Shown here piece by piece: positions 22,772 to 31,638 of a stretch of DNA of 57,743 nucleotides. The DNA is from Acidimicrobiia bacterium (GTDB lineage Bacteria > Actinomycetota > Acidimicrobiia > Acidimicrobiales > AC-14), in the NCBI GenBank assembly GCA_023265025.1, contig JAHFUP010000024.1, positions 1 through 57,743 on the forward strand, given 5' to 3'. The notes beneath the pieces were generated by a model. The model ran no database searches. It worked only from the letters and a program-made list of their open reading frames with translations, and was not told the DNA's origin. The position numbers and the translations under genes were made by a program. The stretch's first letter is position 1. Each line of letters opens with the position of its first letter.

Positions 22772-23605
22772 ATGAGCGACGCCCGCGGACCGGCTGCGCC
22801 CGACTGGTACCCCGACCCCTTCGGCCGGCACGAACAGCGCTACTACGACGGCGAACGGTGGACCGAGCACGTGGCGTCGCACGGGCGCCAGTCCACCGAT
22901 CCGCCGGCCGGCGTGGCCAACGTCCCGACCGTCGGAAGGTCGGCCGACAAGATCCGTGCCGACGTGTCCAAGGCCGTCGGCGGCGTCGCCGCCGGCGCCG
23001 GCGGGGGGACGATCTTCACCGAGCCCGTCCTAGTGGTGAACCAGAAGGCCAAGCTGATCGAGGTCAACAACGAGTACGCCATCTTCGACCAGCACGGCAC
23101 CCAGGTCGGCGCCGTCCGCCAGGTCGGTCAGAACATGGCCAAGAAGGTCCTCCGGGTGGTGAGCTCGCTCGACCAGTTCATGACCCACAAGCTGCAGATC
23201 GTGGACATGTCCGGCACGCCGCTCCTGGCCCTGACCCGGCCGGCGAAGGTCTTCAAGTCGAAGATCGTCGTGGAGGACGGCGAGGGGCGGGAGGTGGGCG
23301 CCATCGTCCAGGAGAACATGGTCGGCAAGATCCACTTCGGCCTGCACGCCCAGGGCCGCAAGGTCGGCGCCATCAAGGCGGAGAACTGGCGGGCGTGGAA
23401 CTTCAGCATCACCGACGACACCGGCACCGAGGTGGCCCGCATCACCAAGACGTGGGAAGGGCTGGCCAAGACCCTCTTCACGACCGCCGACAACTTCGTC
23501 GTGCACATCCACCGGCCGCTCGAGGAGCCGCTGCGCAGCCTGGTCGTGGCCTCCGCCCTCGGCGTCGACACCGCCCTCAAGCAAGACTCGCGAGGATTCA
23601 ACTGA
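22772..23605 (+). CDS. DUF2510 plus LURP-one/phospholipid-scramblase-related protein
   Basis: 277 residues. The N-terminus (APDWYPDPFGRHEQRYYDGERWTEH, read here as two Trp-containing halves) is a DUF2510 domain; a Gly-rich linker leads to a 180-residue LURP-one/scramblase-like beta-barrel with LVVNQKAKLIEVNNEYAIFD and repeated strand patterns. In bacteria this pairing is common in actinobacteria and thought to be membrane-associated. Lipid scrambling is not shown for these homologues. No partner gene is evident. Confidence 0.85.
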   Translation: MSDARGPAAPDWYPDPFGRHEQRYYDGERWTEHVASHGRQSTDPPAGVANVPTVGRSADKIRADVSKAVGGVAAGAGGGTIFTEPVLVVNQKAKLIEVNNEYAIFDQHGTQVGAVRQVGQNMAKKVLRVVSSLDQFMTHKLQIVDMSGTPLLALTRPAKVFKSKIVVEDGEGREVGAIVQENMVGKIHFGLHAQGRKVGAIKAENWRAWNFSITDDTGTEVARITKTWEGLAKTLFTTADNFVVHIHRPLEEPLRSLVVASALGVDTALKQDSRGFN

Positions 23606-23660
23606 GACGACGGCCGGCGGTCCGACGTACGCCGGCGGCACACGAGACAGGGAGGTAGTG

Positions 23661-24044
23661 ATGGCGCTGAACCTGAACAACATCATGCTGGGGTCGGAGG
23701 ACTCGAAGCGGCTGGCCGACTTCTACGGGCAGATCCTGGGGACTGCGAACCCCGACTGGAGCGACCCGGAGAACGGCTGGTTCGGGTTCCATGCCGGCGA
23801 CGGGACGATCGCCATCGGGCCCCACAGCGAGGTGCACGGCCGCAACGCTTCGCCCGGGCGGATCATGCTCAACTTCTCCACCACCGACGTGAAAGGCGAG
23901 TTCGAGCGGGTCAAGGCCCTTGGTGCCGAGGTCGTCGCCGAGCCGTACGAGCCGGGTGGCGGCGAGGGGATGATGATGTGCACCTTCGCCGACCCCGACG
24001 GCAACTACTTCCAGTTCTCGCCGCCCTGGGACCCGCCGGCGTAG
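23661..24044 (+). CDS. VOC family (glyoxalase/bleomycin-resistance fold) protein
   Basis: 127 residues, ATG with GGGAGG upstream (GTG 23658 also possible). One full VOC module of paired beta-alpha-beta-beta-beta units: start NLNNIMLGSEDSKRLADFY and end FADPDGNYFQFSPPW. The metal-binding positions typical of glyoxalase (His/Glu) are only partly filled, so ligand binding rather than catalysis is possible. The convergent channel gene ends 1 nt away. Confidence 0.85.
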   Translation: MALNLNNIMLGSEDSKRLADFYGQILGTANPDWSDPENGWFGFHAGDGTIAIGPHSEVHGRNASPGRIMLNFSTTDVKGEFERVKALGAEVVAEPYEPGGGEGMMMCTFADPDGNYFQFSPPWDPPA

Positions 24045-24045
24045 C

Positions 24046-25074
24046 TCACCGTGCCCGCACGGCCAGGTCGCCCAGGGCGTCCATGGGCCCGACGACGATG
24101 AGCAGGTCGCCCACGGACAGTTCGGTGTCGGCCCGGGGCGGCACCAGGAGCGTCCCGTCGGGGCTGCGGACCGCCATGATCATGACCCCCTCGTAGGGCG
24201 ACGCCGCCTCCCGCACCGATGCGCCGGCCAGGGGCGAGCGTTCGCCGACGATCAGCTCCTCGATCCGCAGGTCGGGGGCGACGCTCACCATGTCGACGAA
24301 CTCCAGCATCGCTGGCTGGAAGGCCAACGCAGCCATGCGGGTGCCGCTCAGCCGGTAGGGCGAGACCACCCGGTCGCTGCCCGCCCGGCGCAGGGCCTCG
24401 ACCGACTCGGGACTCGACGCCCGGCCGATGATGAAGAGGTCGGGGTTGCGGGCCCGGGCCAGCAGGGTGATGTAGACGTTCGACGCGTCGGAGTCGACCG
24501 CGCACAGCAGGCCCCGGGCCCGCTCGATGCCGGCCTGCTCGAGAACGTCCTCCCGGGTCGGGTCGTCGAGCAGGTAGAGGACGCCGGCCTCGATCATCGC
24601 CGGCTCCCGGGCCGGGTCGACCTCGACCACCACCACGCCGGCGCCCTGTGACACCAGCTCCTCGACCGCGGCCTGGCCCACGCGCCCGAACGCGCAGACG
24701 ATGTAGTGGTCGCGCAGGGCGTCGATCCGTTGCCGCATGGTCCTCCTGCTCAGCGACCGCCCAAGCTGACCGCTGACCAGCAGGCTCGTCAAGACGGCCA
24801 GCATCGTGAAGGCGGCGGTGAAGCCGATCACGATCAACGACAGCGTGAAGGCTCGGCCGGCGGGATCGAGCGGCTCGATCTCGCCATACCCCACCGTCGT
24901 GAGCGTCGTCACCGTCATGTACAGCGCGTCGAGCCAGCCGAAGTCCTCGATGAGGACGTAGCCGACCGTCCCGTAGACCAGCGAGAACGCCAGCGCGAGG
25001 ACCGGCAACCGGACCGGCGAGGCCAGCACGCTGTCGCGGACCGCGTGCCGGCGGGTGTGCCTCGGACGGGCCAT
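24046..25074 (-). CDS. Two-helix potassium channel with RCK (TrkA-N/TrkA-C) domains
   Basis: 342 residues. Two membrane helices flank a pore loop with the K+ selectivity filter TTVGYGE (residues 59-65). An RCK-N (TrkA-N) Rossmann domain starts near residue 123 (HYIVCAFGRVGQAAVEEL) and an RCK-C domain ends the protein (ELSVGDLLIVVGPMDAL). This is the MthK/Kch design, where ligands such as Ca2+ or nucleotides gate K+ flow. Single gene; it starts divergently from the MetAP gene 49 nt away. Confidence 0.93.
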   Translation of the reverse strand: MARPRHTRRHAVRDSVLASPVRLPVLALAFSLVYGTVGYVLIEDFGWLDALYMTVTTLTTVGYGEIEPLDPAGRAFTLSLIVIGFTAAFTMLAVLTSLLVSGQLGRSLSRRTMRQRIDALRDHYIVCAFGRVGQAAVEELVSQGAGVVVVEVDPAREPAMIEAGVLYLLDDPTREDVLEQAGIERARGLLCAVDSDASNVYITLLARARNPDLFIIGRASSPESVEALRRAGSDRVVSPYRLSGTRMAALAFQPAMLEFVDMVSVAPDLRIEELIVGERSPLAGASVREAASPYEGVMIMAVRSPDGTLLVPPRADTELSVGDLLIVVGPMDALGDLAVRAR

Positions 25075-25111
25075 GGCGAATTGTGCCCCGAGAAAGGGGT
25101 CGGGGCGCCTC

Positions 25112-25117
25112 TACACT
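25112..25117 (+). promoter_or_regulatory. -10 box of leaderless MetAP gene
   Basis: TACACT, 6 nt before the GTG at 25124; identical hexamer and spacing to the SDR gene at 20420. Confidence 0.55.
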
Positions 25118-25123
25118 GGACCG

Positions 25124-26068
25124 GTGTCCGTCGGCGTCACATCGATCTCGCTGAAGTCCAACGACGCCTGCTGGTGCGGGAGCGGCCGGAAGTACAAGCG
25201 CTGCCACAAGCAGTCGCAGGCGCCGCTGCGCCCCGGCCGGCTCAGCCCCACCCGCCCGGTGCCAGAGGGCATCACCCGCCCGGATTACGCCGACACCGGC
25301 GACCCCGGAGACTGGGAAGAGCCGATGATCCGCCCGCCCGAGGTGATCGAGGCGGTCCGGCGGGCGTCACGCGCCGCGGCTGAGGTCCTGGCCGTTGTCG
25401 GCGCCGCGGTGCGGCCCGGGATCACCACCGACGCCCTCGACGCGCTGGCGCACGCCGAGTGCATCGCCCGGGGCGGCTACCCGAGCCCGCTCAACTACAA
25501 CGGCTTCCCGAAGTCACTGTGCACGTCGGTCAACGAGGTCATCTGCCACGGCATCCCCGACGACCGGGCGCTCGTCGACGGTGACATCGTCAACCTCGAC
25601 GTCACCATCTTCCTCGACGGCGTCCACGGCGACACCAACGCCACGTTTCTCGTCGGCGAGGTCGACGAGGAGTCGCGCCGGCTGGTCGCCGTCACCCACG
25701 AGTGCCTGCTCGACGGGATCGCCGCGGTGCGGCCGGGCCGGCCCATCTCCGACATCGGCGCCGCTATCGAGGCCCGGGCCCACGCCGGCGGCTACGGCGT
25801 GGTGCGGTCCTTCGTCGGCCACGGCGTGGCCCGCAGATTCCACGGCCCGCCGCAGGTGCCCCACCATTTCGACCCGTCGGCGACCACGATCATGCGGCCG
25901 GGGATGACGTTCACCGTCGAGCCGATGATCACTCTCGGCACCTGGCGGCACCTCATGTGGGACGACGGCTGGACGGCCGTCACCGCCGACAAGCGCCGCA
26001 CCGCCCAGTTCGAGCACACTCTCCTCGTGGCCGACAGCGGGGCGGAAATCCTGACGCTCGCCGACTGA
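25124..26068 (+). CDS. map: Type I methionine aminopeptidase with N-terminal SEC-C motif
   Basis: 314 residues, GTG start. The N-terminal 30 residues hold a SEC-C zinc motif (CWCGSGRKYKRCH), which in related enzymes aids ribosome binding. The catalytic domain has the five expected metal ligands: Asp in NLDVTIF, Asp in HGDTNATF, His in FVGHGV, Glu in FTVEPMI and Glu in FEHTLLV. It removes initiator methionine. It is not next to secY/adk as the classical map gene often is, so it may be a second copy. Confidence 0.95.
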   Translation: MSVGVTSISLKSNDACWCGSGRKYKRCHKQSQAPLRPGRLSPTRPVPEGITRPDYADTGDPGDWEEPMIRPPEVIEAVRRASRAAAEVLAVVGAAVRPGITTDALDALAHAECIARGGYPSPLNYNGFPKSLCTSVNEVICHGIPDDRALVDGDIVNLDVTIFLDGVHGDTNATFLVGEVDEESRRLVAVTHECLLDGIAAVRPGRPISDIGAAIEARAHAGGYGVVRSFVGHGVARRFHGPPQVPHHFDPSATTIMRPGMTFTVEPMITLGTWRHLMWDDGWTAVTADKRRTAQFEHTLLVADSGAEILTLAD

Positions 26069-26146
26069 CATCTCCGCACCGTCTCCATCACGCGTTCACA
26101 TTCGCGGCCGACGCTGTCCTCCTTGAATGAACGAGAGGAGAGCGAG

Positions 26147-26368
26147 ATGAATCGACGGATATGGACCGGCATCCTGGCCGGCGTGCTGGCGGCGACGGTG
26201 ATCCTGGGCGTCGCCGGCGCCGCCTACAGAGTCGGGCAGACGCAGGAGGTGGTCACCGGCACGGTGGGCGACGATCGGAAGCTGGTCGACGCGGTCAATG
26301 CCCACCGCCCGGTCCTCGACATCGTGGCCAATCCCGTACCCGTGGAGCGGGAAACGAAGGTCGCCTGA
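26147..26368 (+). CDS. Single-span small protein (73 aa)
   Basis: 73 residues, ATG with AGAGGAG 6 nt upstream. Basic start MNRRIW, one helix (ILAGVLAATVILGVAGAAY), then a hydrophilic region of about 45 residues. The sequence resembles small actinobacterial membrane proteins that often precede SHOCT-type genes, but no family is certain. Single gene, convergent with the ABC exporter. Confidence 0.65.
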   Translation: MNRRIWTGILAGVLAATVILGVAGAAYRVGQTQEVVTGTVGDDRKLVDAVNAHRPVLDIVANPVPVERETKVA

Positions 26369-26380
26369 GTCGAGCGTCCG

Positions 26381-28168
26381 TCAGCCGTAGGCGCGGGCCT
26401 GGATGGAGTAGAGGTCGGCGTACCCGCCGCCGGCGGCGACCAGGTCGGCGTGGGTGCCCTGCTCGACGACGCGGCCGTCCTCCAGCACCACGATGAGGTC
26501 GGCGCTGCGAACCGTGGAGAAGCGGTGGGACACCAGGACGGTTGCCGCGCCGGTCGAGGCGGCGACCTTCCGGGCGGCGTCGGCGTAGCGCTCCAGCAGG
26601 ACGTGCTCGGCCCGGGCGTCGAGGCCGGAGCTCGGCTCGTCGAGGACGAGAAGCGTCGGCGCCTCACGGAGGACGGCCCGGGCGACCGCCACCTTCTGCC
26701 ACTGGCCCGTCGAAAGCTCGGCGCCGTCGAACTGCCGGCCGAGCTGGGCCTCCAGGCCCTCGGCCAGGCCGCCGGCGACGTCGGCCCCCTCGGTCCGGGC
26801 CAGGGCGGCGGCCACCGCCGCCCCGTCGTCGATCCGGGGCAGGTCGCCGACGCCCACGGACTCGCGCAGGAGCAGCTCCAGCCGGGCGAAGTCCTGGAAG
26901 CCGCCGGCCAGCTGGGCCCGCCACGCCTCCACGTCGACGTCGGCCAAGTCGACGCCGTCGACGGTGATGGTCCGGGAGGTCGGCGCGTAGAACCGGCACA
27001 GCAGCTTGACCAGTGTGGTCTTGCCGGCGCCGTTCTCGCCCACGATGGCCACCGATGTGCCGGCGGGCAGGTCGAGGTCGACGTCGTGGAGGACGTCGAC
27101 GTCGGTGCCCGGGTACCGGAACGTCACCCCGCGCAGGGAGATGCCGTGCCGGAGCGGGCGGGGCGGCACGACCGTGCCCGTGTCGTCGCGGCCGCCGGCC
27201 GCGTAGTCCTGGAGCCAGAGCCAGCGGTCGACCGCCTTGGCGGCGTCGAGTGACGAGCCGAGCAGGGTGATGGACTGTCCCACCTGGAAGTTGACCTGGG
27301 CGGCGAGGACGACGACGAGGAGCACGTCGCCGGCGGTGGCATCGCCGTCGAGGGCCCGCAGGACCACCCACACGATGGCGGCGGCGTAGCCAACGGCGAA
27401 GGTGGCCCACCCGGCCGACTGGAGCAGCGACGCCCGCAACTGGGCCCGGGCGATGGCCTCGCTCCGCTCGTCCCACAGGGTCCGGGCCCGGTCCGAGATC
27501 TCTCCGCCGATCCCGAAGATCCTGGCCTCGGCGCCGCCGGTGACGCCGGCGGACAGGGCGAGGAGATGGTCGAGCAGGCGCCCCTCCGCGGCGGTCGACT
27601 CGCGCGCCCGCTGGACGATGCCGCGGCTGCGGCCGCCCGTCCACACCGACGGGAGGGAGAAGGCGGGCAGGACGAGCAGGGCCGGGTGCACGCTGGCCAG
27701 CAGCAGCGCGGTGGTGAGCACCCTGATCACCAGGACGAGGGCGACGACGGCCTGCCGCAAGGCGTCGGCCAGCACCCGGGTGTCCTCCCGCAGCAGCGCC
27801 ATGCGGTCGAGGTAGTCGGGGCGCTCGTGGTGCTCGAGGCCCGGGGTCCGGCCGCACAGGCGCATGAGGTCGCGGTTCATGGTCAGCGTCGCCCGGTCGT
27901 GGATGTCGGCCACGAGCAGCAGGACGTAGCGCCCGCCGGCGTTCTGGAACGTCCCGGCCACGGCCAGCAGCGCGGCGGCGACGAGCACCGGGGTGCGGTC
28001 TCCGGCGACGACACCGTCGGCCAGCACCTTGAACAGGAGGCCCATGAACGTCGAGCAGCAGGCGACGAGGACGCTGAGGACGATGACCCACGTGGAGCGG
28101 CCGCCGCCGGCCGACCGGGCCAGCACGAGCAGCGCCCGCAGCCGGCGGAGCCCCCTCGACGTCGTCAT
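26381..28168 (-). CDS. ABC exporter half-transporter (membrane plus ATPase), subunit 2
   Basis: 595 residues: about six membrane helices in the first 320 residues, then an ABC domain with Walker A GENGAGKTT, signature LSTGQ (the family standard is LSGGQ) and Walker B LLVLDEPSSGLD followed by a His switch (VSHRF). It overlaps the partner gene by 4 nt (ATGA), so the two form a heterodimeric exporter. Substrates of this class are peptides, lipids or drugs; no precursor peptide or maturation gene is adjacent. Confidence 0.9.
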   Translation of the reverse strand: MTTSRGLRRLRALLVLARSAGGGRSTWVIVLSVLVACCSTFMGLLFKVLADGVVAGDRTPVLVAAALLAVAGTFQNAGGRYVLLLVADIHDRATLTMNRDLMRLCGRTPGLEHHERPDYLDRMALLREDTRVLADALRQAVVALVLVIRVLTTALLLASVHPALLVLPAFSLPSVWTGGRSRGIVQRARESTAAEGRLLDHLLALSAGVTGGAEARIFGIGGEISDRARTLWDERSEAIARAQLRASLLQSAGWATFAVGYAAAIVWVVLRALDGDATAGDVLLVVVLAAQVNFQVGQSITLLGSSLDAAKAVDRWLWLQDYAAGGRDDTGTVVPPRPLRHGISLRGVTFRYPGTDVDVLHDVDLDLPAGTSVAIVGENGAGKTTLVKLLCRFYAPTSRTITVDGVDLADVDVEAWRAQLAGGFQDFARLELLLRESVGVGDLPRIDDGAAVAAALARTEGADVAGGLAEGLEAQLGRQFDGAELSTGQWQKVAVARAVLREAPTLLVLDEPSSGLDARAEHVLLERYADAARKVAASTGAATVLVSHRFSTVRSADLIVVLEDGRVVEQGTHADLVAAGGGYADLYSIQARAYG

Positions 28169-30030
28169 GCGAACCTCGCCGCCTGCAACGAGAACAGCTG
28201 GGCGTACCGGTCGCCGGCGCCGAGCAGGTCGTCGTGGGTGCCGGTCTCGACCACCCGGCCGCCCGGGTCGAGCACGTAGATCAGGTCGGCCCGCCGCACG
28301 GTCGAGAAGCGGTGGGAGATCAGCACGGTGGTGCAGGCCGACGTCAGCTCGAGGAAGTTGTCGAACAGGTCGGCCTCGGCCCGCACGTCGAGGTTGGCGG
28401 TCGGCTCGTCGAGCACGAGGACCCGTGCGCCACCTTCGACCGCCAGCAGGGCGCGGGCCAGCGCGACCTTCTGCCACTCGCCGCCCGACAGGTCGACGCC
28501 ACCGGGGTACTTCCTAGAGAGCACGGTGTCGAGGCCGGCGGGCAGGCCGGCGACGACGTCCTCCGCCCCGGCCCGGCGGACGGCGGACGACACGGCCGCG
28601 TCGTCGCCCCGGAGGCCGAGGGCGCCGAAGCCGATGTTGTCCCGGGCCGGCAGCTCGTAGCGCTCGAAGTCCTGGAAGATGACGGCCAGCCGGCGCCGCC
28701 AGCCGCCCGGGTCGAGGTCGGCCAGGTCGACTCCGTCCACCGTGATGCGGCCGGCGTCGGGCTCGTAGAGCCGGGCCAGGAGCTTGACGAGGGTCGTCTT
28801 GCCGGCGCCGTTGGCGCCCACGATGGCCACCGACCGGCCGGCGGGCAGCTCGAGGGTCAGGCCCCGCAGCGCCGGCCGCTCGGCGCCGGGATAGGTGAAC
28901 GAGACGTCCTCGAACCGGATGCCTTGTGTGGGCAGGCCATCGGCTGGCTGCGCGCCCCGGCGTTCGGGCGCCGCCGCTGCGGCGCGCGCCTCGATGCGGG
29001 TCACCGCGTCGAGGGCGGCCATGCCGAAGTCGACGGCGTCGTCTTCATGGCTGGTGGCGGTGAGGCTGGTGAGGCCGGCGGTGGACTGGAGGGCGGCGGT
29101 GAAGAGGCCCAGCCCGATCCGCCCCGATGTTGCCGCATAGCCCAGGTACGCAAAGACGGCGACGTGGGCGCCGGTGAGCATCCCCTGGGTCCGGACCAGC
29201 CACGACCGGACCTTGGCCCGCTCGGGGCCGAGCGACGACGTGATCGACTCCCACTCGCGCTCGTGCCGGGCGACCAGCCAGTCGGTGAGCCCGAAGATCC
29301 GCGTCTCCTTGGCCGCCGGGGGCGCGGTGGCCAGCGACGCGGTGTAGTACGCCCGCCGGTAGCTCGGCCACACCGACCGCTGGCTGCGCACGAAGAGCAG
29401 GTGCTCCCGGTGGGCCCGCGCCCGCACGGCCAGGGCGACGGCGAGCAGCGCCAGCGCGGCGACCCACGACACGCGGGCCAGGATCAATCCCGAGCCGAGG
29501 GCCGACGCCCACCGGCCGGCGCGCACGAGGAGGCCGACCGCCGCGCCACCGGGCGTCTCCGGCGTGAGCGACGTGGGGTTCCCGGCCCCGAGCGCAAGGT
29601 CGTCGAGCAGCCTCGGGTCCTGGAGGTGGCCGATCCCCACCGGCCCGTGGAGGGCCTGGTAGACCCGCGCGACGAGCCCACCGTCGATGCGCTTGATGGC
29701 CCGGTAGGAGACGAACTGGCGGCAAGCGTTCAGCAGTTGCTGGGCGGCGAGCAGCCCGATGAGGACGGCGAGGCCGGGCAGCGCCCGGTCAGCCGCCGGG
29801 CCGCCGCGGCCTTGGCGCACCGCGTCGGGGATGTTCCCCACCAGAGCGCCGGTCGCCAGTGCGGCCGCGGGTGCGATGACTGCGCCGGCGACGACCGTCG
29901 AGACGAGCGCGGCGAGCAGCAGCCGCCCGCTACGAGGAAGGAGTCGCAGCATCTCCGTGCGCTGGCGCAGCAGGTCGTGCGGGGTGACCTTGGTCGCATC
30001 GTCGTCACCCCGTCCTGCCACGCCGGGCAT
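28165..30030 (-). CDS. ABC exporter half-transporter (membrane plus ATPase), subunit 1
   Basis: 621 residues: membrane domain to about residue 340 with an N-terminal soluble stretch of 35 residues, then an ABC domain with Walker A GANGAGKTT, signature LSGGE and Walker B VLVLDEPTANLD, His switch ISHRF. It precedes and overlaps subunit 2. The two ATPase domains share the unusual EWQKVALARA / QWQKVAVARA after the signature, so they are paralogues with somewhat different ATP sites, as in asymmetric exporters. Confidence 0.9.
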   Translation of the reverse strand: MPGVAGRGDDDATKVTPHDLLRQRTEMLRLLPRSGRLLLAALVSTVVAGAVIAPAAALATGALVGNIPDAVRQGRGGPAADRALPGLAVLIGLLAAQQLLNACRQFVSYRAIKRIDGGLVARVYQALHGPVGIGHLQDPRLLDDLALGAGNPTSLTPETPGGAAVGLLVRAGRWASALGSGLILARVSWVAALALLAVALAVRARAHREHLLFVRSQRSVWPSYRRAYYTASLATAPPAAKETRIFGLTDWLVARHEREWESITSSLGPERAKVRSWLVRTQGMLTGAHVAVFAYLGYAATSGRIGLGLFTAALQSTAGLTSLTATSHEDDAVDFGMAALDAVTRIEARAAAAAPERRGAQPADGLPTQGIRFEDVSFTYPGAERPALRGLTLELPAGRSVAIVGANGAGKTTLVKLLARLYEPDAGRITVDGVDLADLDPGGWRRRLAVIFQDFERYELPARDNIGFGALGLRGDDAAVSSAVRRAGAEDVVAGLPAGLDTVLSRKYPGGVDLSGGEWQKVALARALLAVEGGARVLVLDEPTANLDVRAEADLFDNFLELTSACTTVLISHRFSTVRRADLIYVLDPGGRVVETGTHDDLLGAGDRYAQLFSLQAARFA

Positions 30031-30048
30031 CGTGGCACGGGCGGGTCC

Positions 30049-30399
30049 TCAGCCGCTCTTGGCGTCAAGGTACTGCAGGAGCTCGTGGGCGGCCAGCTCG
30101 ATCTTCTTGTGCTTCCACTCGGCCGCCCGGTACTGGCAGGCGATGAGGCCGGAGCGGTGGAGTCGGCGAAAGTTGCCGTAGACGAAGCCGTACCTGGCCT
30201 TGGTGTCGTCGCCGGCGCCTTCGGTCAGGCCCAGGTGCCACTCGCCGTAGTCCTCCCAGCCATGCGACTTCAGGAACGCGTTCTCCGCATCGGCGTCGGG
30301 CTGGACGTCGCCCCACGTGCTGCGCAGCACGTACTGGCGGGCGTCGATGAGTCGCCGGGCCTTGGCCACGGCGGCCTCGTTCAGGGCATAGGAGGCCAT
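30049..30399 (-). CDS. Conserved soluble protein of unknown function (116 aa)
   Basis: 116 residues. A compact helical protein with conserved-looking segments RQYVLRSTWGDVQPDADAEN, YGEWHLGLTEGAGDDTKARY and LIACQYRAAEWKHKKIE. I recall close relatives as hypothetical proteins across actinobacteria, with no assigned role. An upstream GGAGAG lies about 12 nt from the ATG. It is read after its own start, 18 nt upstream of the exporter genes, and may be co-transcribed with them. Confidence 0.75.
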   Translation of the reverse strand: MASYALNEAAVAKARRLIDARQYVLRSTWGDVQPDADAENAFLKSHGWEDYGEWHLGLTEGAGDDTKARYGFVYGNFRRLHRSGLIACQYRAAEWKHKKIELAAHELLQYLDAKSG

Positions 30400-30446
30400 A
30401 TGCCCAGTCTCTCCGCCGATCGGTCCGCCAACTCACGTCCGGGACG

Positions 30447-30452
30447 TAAAAT
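30447..30452 (+). promoter_or_regulatory. Probable -10 box of the FNR-type reductase gene
   Basis: TAAAAT, 39 nt before the GTG at 30492; the leader contains a GGGGAGGG ribosome site. No convincing -35 box. Confidence 0.45.
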
Positions 30453-30491
30453 GCCGAGAACGCCTATGCCGCCAGTCTCAGGGGAGGGCCG

Positions 30492-31631
30492 GTGCACAAG
30501 TCCAGAGGACTGATCGAGGGCCAGACCCGTGAGGAAGCCCGGGCCGGCTTGAAGCCGGGCAACTTCCAGGGCACCCCGCCTCGCGGCCGTTCGCACGCCG
30601 CCGAGCAGGCGGCCATGAATGCGATCGACGACCACTGGTTCGGTCACAGCCGGTTCAAGCGGCGGGCCAGAGTGGTGTCGGTCACACTGCTCACCTCGAC
30701 AGGGACCTTCCGCATCCGGTTCGAGGTGGTCGACGGCGAGCCGTTCGAATTCGTCCCCGGCCAGTTCGTGGGCATCGAGGCCCAGTTTGAGGGCCGCGGC
30801 TTCCGGCGCAGCCCGTACTGCATCCTCTCCGCCCCCGAGGAGGCGCCCTTCTTCGACCTCATGGTCCGGGCCATCCCGGAGGGGCCGCTGTCGCTCTACC
30901 TCGCCGATCTCCAGCCCGGCGACGAGGTGCTCTTCCGGGGACCGACCGGGCGGCCCATGGAGCCCCGCTTCGCCGACCGTGAGCTGGTCCTGATGGCCAC
31001 CGGCACGGGCGTCGCACCACTGATCTGCCTGGCCCGCCACCTGCTGGCCAACGAGTACCCGCATCCGATCTCGCTGTGGTGGGGCGTCCGGCTGTTCGAG
31101 GACATCTGCCTCACCGACGAGCTCGACGTCCTCGACTCCACCTACGAGTCGTTCAGCTACGACATCACGCTCTCCCAGCCGCCCGAAGGCTGGACCGGCC
31201 TCAGCGGCCGCCTCGGCGATTCGGTGCCGCCCCTGCTCCAGACGCTCGGCGGCAAGCGGTTCTACCTGGTCGGCAACGGCGCCATGCTCGAGGAGATGGG
31301 GATGGCCCTCTCCGACCTGGGCGTCGTCCAGCAGTACATCCACAAGGAGCCGTACTTCGACGCCATCCACGAGCCTGACCGTGACGTCGTGGCCCGCATC
31401 CGGGAGCGGTTCGTGGCCAACGACCTGTTCTCCGCGTACGCGGCCCGCCGGGGCTCGGCGTTCGACATCGACCGTGACATCGAGGCGGCCCGCACCGGCA
31501 AGGCCGGCAACGGCGACCCCTTGGCCGTCTCGGATCTCTTCGAGCTGCTGCCGGCGTTCCTGTCGCACCACCCCGACCAGGAGAGCCCGGCGCCGACCCA
31601 CGTCAAGCGCCCCTGGAACCGCCCGGACTAA
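30492..31631 (+). CDS. FNR-type ferredoxin/flavodoxin reductase-like oxidoreductase
   Basis: 379 residues, GTG with a good ribosome site. A 55-residue N-terminal extension precedes an FAD domain with RRSPYCILSAP (about 105-115, the RxYS-type flavin motif) and an NAD(P) domain with MATGTGVAPLICLARHL and a C-terminal VGNGAMLEEMG and PYFDA. About 75 extra residues follow. It transfers electrons between NAD(P)H and a ferredoxin or flavodoxin, which is not encoded nearby. An in-frame ATG at 30615 would remove the extension. Confidence 0.85.
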   Translation: MHKSRGLIEGQTREEARAGLKPGNFQGTPPRGRSHAAEQAAMNAIDDHWFGHSRFKRRARVVSVTLLTSTGTFRIRFEVVDGEPFEFVPGQFVGIEAQFEGRGFRRSPYCILSAPEEAPFFDLMVRAIPEGPLSLYLADLQPGDEVLFRGPTGRPMEPRFADRELVLMATGTGVAPLICLARHLLANEYPHPISLWWGVRLFEDICLTDELDVLDSTYESFSYDITLSQPPEGWTGLSGRLGDSVPPLLQTLGGKRFYLVGNGAMLEEMGMALSDLGVVQQYIHKEPYFDAIHEPDRDVVARIRERFVANDLFSAYAARRGSAFDIDRDIEAARTGKAGNGDPLAVSDLFELLPAFLSHHPDQESPAPTHVKRPWNRPD

Positions 31632-31638
31632 CGAACGG